A DNA stretch of 15,714 nt, from assembly GCA_032250805.1 (NCBI GenBank), contig JAVVEM010000051.1, forward strand, positions 1-15,714, given 5' to 3'. The notes beneath the pieces are model-generated. The model was not told the origin of the DNA and searched no databases. It saw nothing but the letters and a program-made list of their open reading frames with translations. Position 1 is the first letter of the stretch. Every line of letters starts with the position of its first letter. Positions 13,721-15,714 of the stretch are shown here, piece by piece. Origin of the DNA: B18-G4 sp032250805. Its GTDB lineage: Bacteria; Bacteroidota; Bacteroidia; Bacteroidales; B18-G4. Both the position numbers and the translations under genes were made by a program.

Positions 13721-13753
13721 TTAACATGAATTGAGTGTTAATATTAGGTTAAT
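13721..13753 (-). promoter_or_regulatory. Pho-box-like operator upstream of the response regulator: three 11-bp repeats
   Basis: Minus strand: ATTAACCTAAT (13753-13743), ATTAACACTCA (13742-13732), ATTCATGTTAA (13731-13721). The first two share ATTAAC exactly, 11 bp apart. Together with the copy at 12868-12900 it suggests one regulator acting at both promoters. Confidence 0.65.
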
Positions 13754-13770
13754 TCGGAAAAATAGCGATA

Positions 13771-13791
13771 ATGGGCATTGGGCATCGGGAA
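13771..13791 (+). repeat. Short heptanucleotide repeat, TTGGGCA type
   Basis: ATGGGCA, TTGGGCA, TCGGGAA: three units with a 7-bp period in the gap between the DUF4301 gene and the response regulator. It shows that the heptamer habit is not confined to 531-825. Confidence 0.55.
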
Positions 13792-13882
13792 GAGCAGGTG
13801 TTGACCATTCATGCCGGCCAATATTTTGAAATCCTGCAATGTTAAATTTTCGGAGAGAATTGCTATAAGCAGGCTGCGGCCC

Positions 13883-15397
13883 TTACTGATGCTGTGGCCT
13901 CAACAGGTCATTTACGGTTTTAACCGGATTAAATGTTTCGATGGGCACTTCCACAAAGATTGTGATCCAATGCGCCATAGCACCATTCCATAATCCCGGC
14001 AGCTCCTGTGCTTTCAGTTCCCTGCCATCTTTTGATTTTTTTGAGATAAAACCGGTTTGTGGGTCAACAAATTTTGTCAGATTGAATTTCCGGCCTTTAT
14101 AATCTTTCAGGCTGCATACCAGGTCGACCGGGTTGAAATGGGTAGCTTGCCTGACGATCTTTTGTTGTTCTTCATCCTGCATATCAATTTGCGACGACTC
14201 AACGATCTGCAATGAGGTGTTCCCGTTCCTGTCGATGACAATAAACGGTCCGCCACCGGGTTCGCCTTCATTTCTTACCATACCACAGATACGAATTGGC
14301 CTGTTGAGCATATCGACAAGCATGATCTGCCTTTTATTGAATGAAAATCCTTTCACCCGTTCGGGGATGACGAGATTCAGGTCGTTGACGGCAAAACTGA
14401 TCGCCTCGTCGAGTTCTTTATCATCCATTTTTCCGCTTTCAATGGATGTGAGTATCTCATTAACCTTGTTGATCAACTGCATTAACAGGCCGCCAATAAC
14501 CTTTTTATAAATATAGGTTGGTTTGCGCAGTTTATTGGGAACGACATTATCAATGTTTTTAATAAAAGCAATATCAGTGTCCAGATCGCTCAGATTCTCT
14601 ATCAGGGCGCCATGCCCGCCCGGCCTGAAAAGGATAGTCCCGTCGGGGTTTCTGAAAGGTTTATTCTCCATATCAACGGCTATGGTATCGGTTGATGGTT
14701 TTTGCACCGACCAGCCAATGTCGAATGTCCCCTTTTTCAGTATGTGGTTTGAGCGGATTGCGTTCTGGGCTTTTCGTACGAACTTTTCCTTATGTTCGGG
14801 TGATACGGTAAAATGCACGTGGGTAATGCCTTTGCTGTCGGTGCTGTATTCCAGACCCTCAAAAAGATGCTCCTCAAGCGGTGTACGGGCTTCATTTCCG
14901 TATTTGTGGAAGAACAATAATCCTTTGGGCAGTGCTGCATAACCCAGTCCCTTGTCCGTAAGCAGGTAGCTGATAATGGTTCTGTAGTGACCTTCAGCCA
15001 TCAGGTGGTCAATATCATAGTCGTCTTCGGCCAGCACTTTTTTTAATGCGGGGTCGAAGGCAAAATCTTCGATACGTTCCAGAAATTCAACCACATCTTC
15101 CGAAGCCTCTGCCTGCTCATTATCCAGGTAAGTGAACAGGCTTTTAAACATGCGGCTTGCTGCACCAGAAGCGGGCACCATCTTGGTTATTTGGTATTTG
15201 TTTGCATGCTCATTAAAATAATTAAGAAGGGCATTCACCTTATCATCACCCATTACCAGAATCCCTTTTCCCGGCCTTGCAGCGGCGACCAGTTTAACAA
15301 AAGGAAAACCCTTTATAAAATGTTCGATTTGCAATTTGATTTTTTCCGTGGAAATATTTTTTTTACTGAATAATTTCAGGTCTGCTTCATTAAACAT
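13883..15397 (-). CDS. DUF4301 family protein, possible nucleotidyltransferase fold
   Basis: A 504-residue cytoplasmic protein without signal peptide or membrane segments, recognised as the Bacteroidota family DUF4301, function unknown. Three motifs occur in the order seen in UDP-sugar/UDP-GlcNAc pyrophosphorylases: KMVPASGAASRMFK at 72-85 (compare the N-terminal nucleotide loop LAGGxGTRLG), RPGGHGALIENL at 258-269 (compare PDGNGG) and a strand ending IDN at 282-284 (compare the VDN metal-site strand). This suggests a sugar-phosphate or related nucleotidyltransferase, but the similarity is by eye only. The ATG at 15397 is chosen because a perfect -7 box (15430-15423) overlaps the first codons of the longer frame starting at 15433. 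A single gene, divergent from the tRNA-Leu pair. Confidence 0.85.
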   Translation of the reverse strand: MFNEADLKLFSKKNISTEKIKLQIEHFIKGFPFVKLVAAARPGKGILVMGDDKVNALLNYFNEHANKYQITKMVPASGAASRMFKSLFTYLDNEQAEASEDVVEFLERIEDFAFDPALKKVLAEDDYDIDHLMAEGHYRTIISYLLTDKGLGYAALPKGLLFFHKYGNEARTPLEEHLFEGLEYSTDSKGITHVHFTVSPEHKEKFVRKAQNAIRSNHILKKGTFDIGWSVQKPSTDTIAVDMENKPFRNPDGTILFRPGGHGALIENLSDLDTDIAFIKNIDNVVPNKLRKPTYIYKKVIGGLLMQLINKVNEILTSIESGKMDDKELDEAISFAVNDLNLVIPERVKGFSFNKRQIMLVDMLNRPIRICGMVRNEGEPGGGPFIVIDRNGNTSLQIVESSQIDMQDEEQQKIVRQATHFNPVDLVCSLKDYKGRKFNLTKFVDPQTGFISKKSKDGRELKAQELPGLWNGAMAHWITIFVEVPIETFNPVKTVNDLLRPQHQ

Positions 15398-15422
15398 GCT
15401 ATACCGTATTAGTTTAGAGGTG

Positions 15423-15430
15423 CAAAGGTA
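15423..15430 (-). promoter_or_regulatory. -7 promoter element of the DUF4301 gene
   Basis: TACCTTTG on the minus strand (15430 to 15423) is a perfect TAnnTTTG match 25 bp before the chosen ATG. No clear TTG at the -33 position. Confidence 0.65.
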
Positions 15431-15505
15431 CATATTCCATCTGAATGATATGTAATTTTCATATTAAATGAATATTAATTTTACACTTAGTTATAAAAAT
15501 ATTTT

Positions 15506-15513
15506 TATCTTTG
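15506..15513 (+). promoter_or_regulatory. -7 promoter element of the tRNA-Leu operon
   Basis: TATCTTTG is a perfect TAnnTTTG match, the same octamer as at the thrS promoter. It sits 48 bp before the tRNA and is preceded by about 45 bp of very A/T-rich sequence that may act as an UP-like element. No TTG at the usual distance. Confidence 0.65.
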
Positions 15514-15531
15514 CAGCCCGAAATTAGTCAA

Positions 15532-15546
15532 ACACACGCACACACA
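15532..15546 (+). repeat. CA dinucleotide repeat in the tRNA leader
   Basis: ACACACGCACACACA, interrupted by one G, lies between the promoter and the first tRNA-Leu. Confidence 0.75.
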
Positions 15547-15561
15547 AACTCTGACCGAATA

Positions 15562-15645
15562 GCCCAGATGGCGGAAATGGTAGACGCGCATGGTTGAGGG
15601 CCATGTTCTCGCAAGGGAGTGCAAGTTCGATTCTTGTTCTGGGCA
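15562..15645 (+). tRNA. tRNA-Leu (anticodon GAG)
   Basis: An 84-nt class II tRNA that folds completely: acceptor GCCCAGA/TCTGGGC (7 pairs), D-stem GCG/CGC with GGTAGA in the loop, anticodon stem CATGG/CCATG with loop TTGAGGG (anticodon GAG at 15596-15598), long variable arm TCTC-GCAA-GGGA, T-arm GCAAG/CTTGT with TTCGATT, and discriminator A at 15645. CCA is not encoded. It reads CUC and CUU codons. Confidence 0.96.
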
Positions 15646-15659
15646 CAAAAAAAAATAAT

Positions 15660-15675
15660 CACACACACACACACA
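15660..15675 (+). repeat. CA dinucleotide repeat between the two tRNA genes
   Basis: Eight perfect CA units within the 33-nt spacer that separates the two tRNA-Leu genes. Confidence 0.9.
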
Positions 15676-15678
15676 ATT

Positions 15679-15714
15679 GCCCAAGTGGCGGAATTGGTAG
15701 ACGCGCTAGTTTCA
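15679..15714 (+). tRNA. tRNA-Leu, 5' part, cut by the window end
   Basis: GCCCAAG acceptor strand, TG, GCGG D-stem, AATTGGTAGA loop, CGC, G, CTAGT anticodon stem and the first four loop bases TTCA. This places the first two anticodon bases as CA. With its leucine-type D-arm the anticodon should be CAG or CAA. It follows the first tRNA-Leu and shares its promoter. Confidence 0.88.

Noticed and set aside
15398..15433. Longer DUF4301 start at 15433
   Set aside because: The first codons overlap a perfect TAnnTTTG promoter element and the added residues are not family-like.
15463..15495. A third set of 11-bp units (ATTAAATGAAT, ATTAATTTTAC) upstream of the tRNA-Leu promoter
   Set aside because: Spacing to the -7 box is 10 bp rather than 16, the TTAAC core is absent and the region is simply A/T-rich; it is better explained as an UP-like element.

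Overview
The window reads as a chromosomal segment of a Bacteroidota bacterium, probably an environmental member of the Bacteroidales/Marinilabiliales side of the phylum. Supporting signs are a type IX secretion (T9SS) C-terminal sorting domain, TAnnTTTG-type -7 promoter elements, a TonB-dependent receptor with a CarboxypepD_reg-like N-terminal domain, a lipoprotein with a K-D-E type export signal after the lipobox cysteine, and a DUF4301 protein. The phylum is well supported; the finer placement is inference.

Layout. Bases 1-386 are the 3' end of a secreted beta-helix protein with a T9SS sorting domain. Bases 387-862 hold no gene but a mosaic of unrelated tandem repeats that nearly all have a 7-bp period. 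A promoter at 863-892 starts the translation operon thrS-infC-rpmI-rplT (918-4088), closed by a strong intrinsic terminator (4095-4119). infC has no ATG, GTG or TTG start available and must use ATT or ATA. On the minus strand follows a translationally coupled two-component pair: a REC-GAF-PAS histidine kinase (7797-5542) and an NtrC-family regulator (5542-4160). Then pdxH (plus, 7928-8572).

From 13753 down to 8622 on the minus strand lies the most interesting unit: an OmpR/PhoB-family response regulator, a putatively surface-exposed lipoprotein and a large TonB-dependent receptor. The regulator gene and the lipoprotein gene each carry three tandem 11-bp repeats of YTTAAC-like sequence, ending exactly 16 bp before a -7 box. 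This is the architecture of a Pho box. I infer that the regulator controls itself and an outer-membrane uptake pair; phosphate or a phosphorus source is the leading guess for the signal and substrate, not a demonstrated one.

A DUF4301 gene (15397-13883, minus) shares motif order with UDP-sugar pyrophosphorylases. It is divergent from a tandem pair of tRNA-Leu genes, the second cut by the window edge, with CA dinucleotide repeats before and between them.
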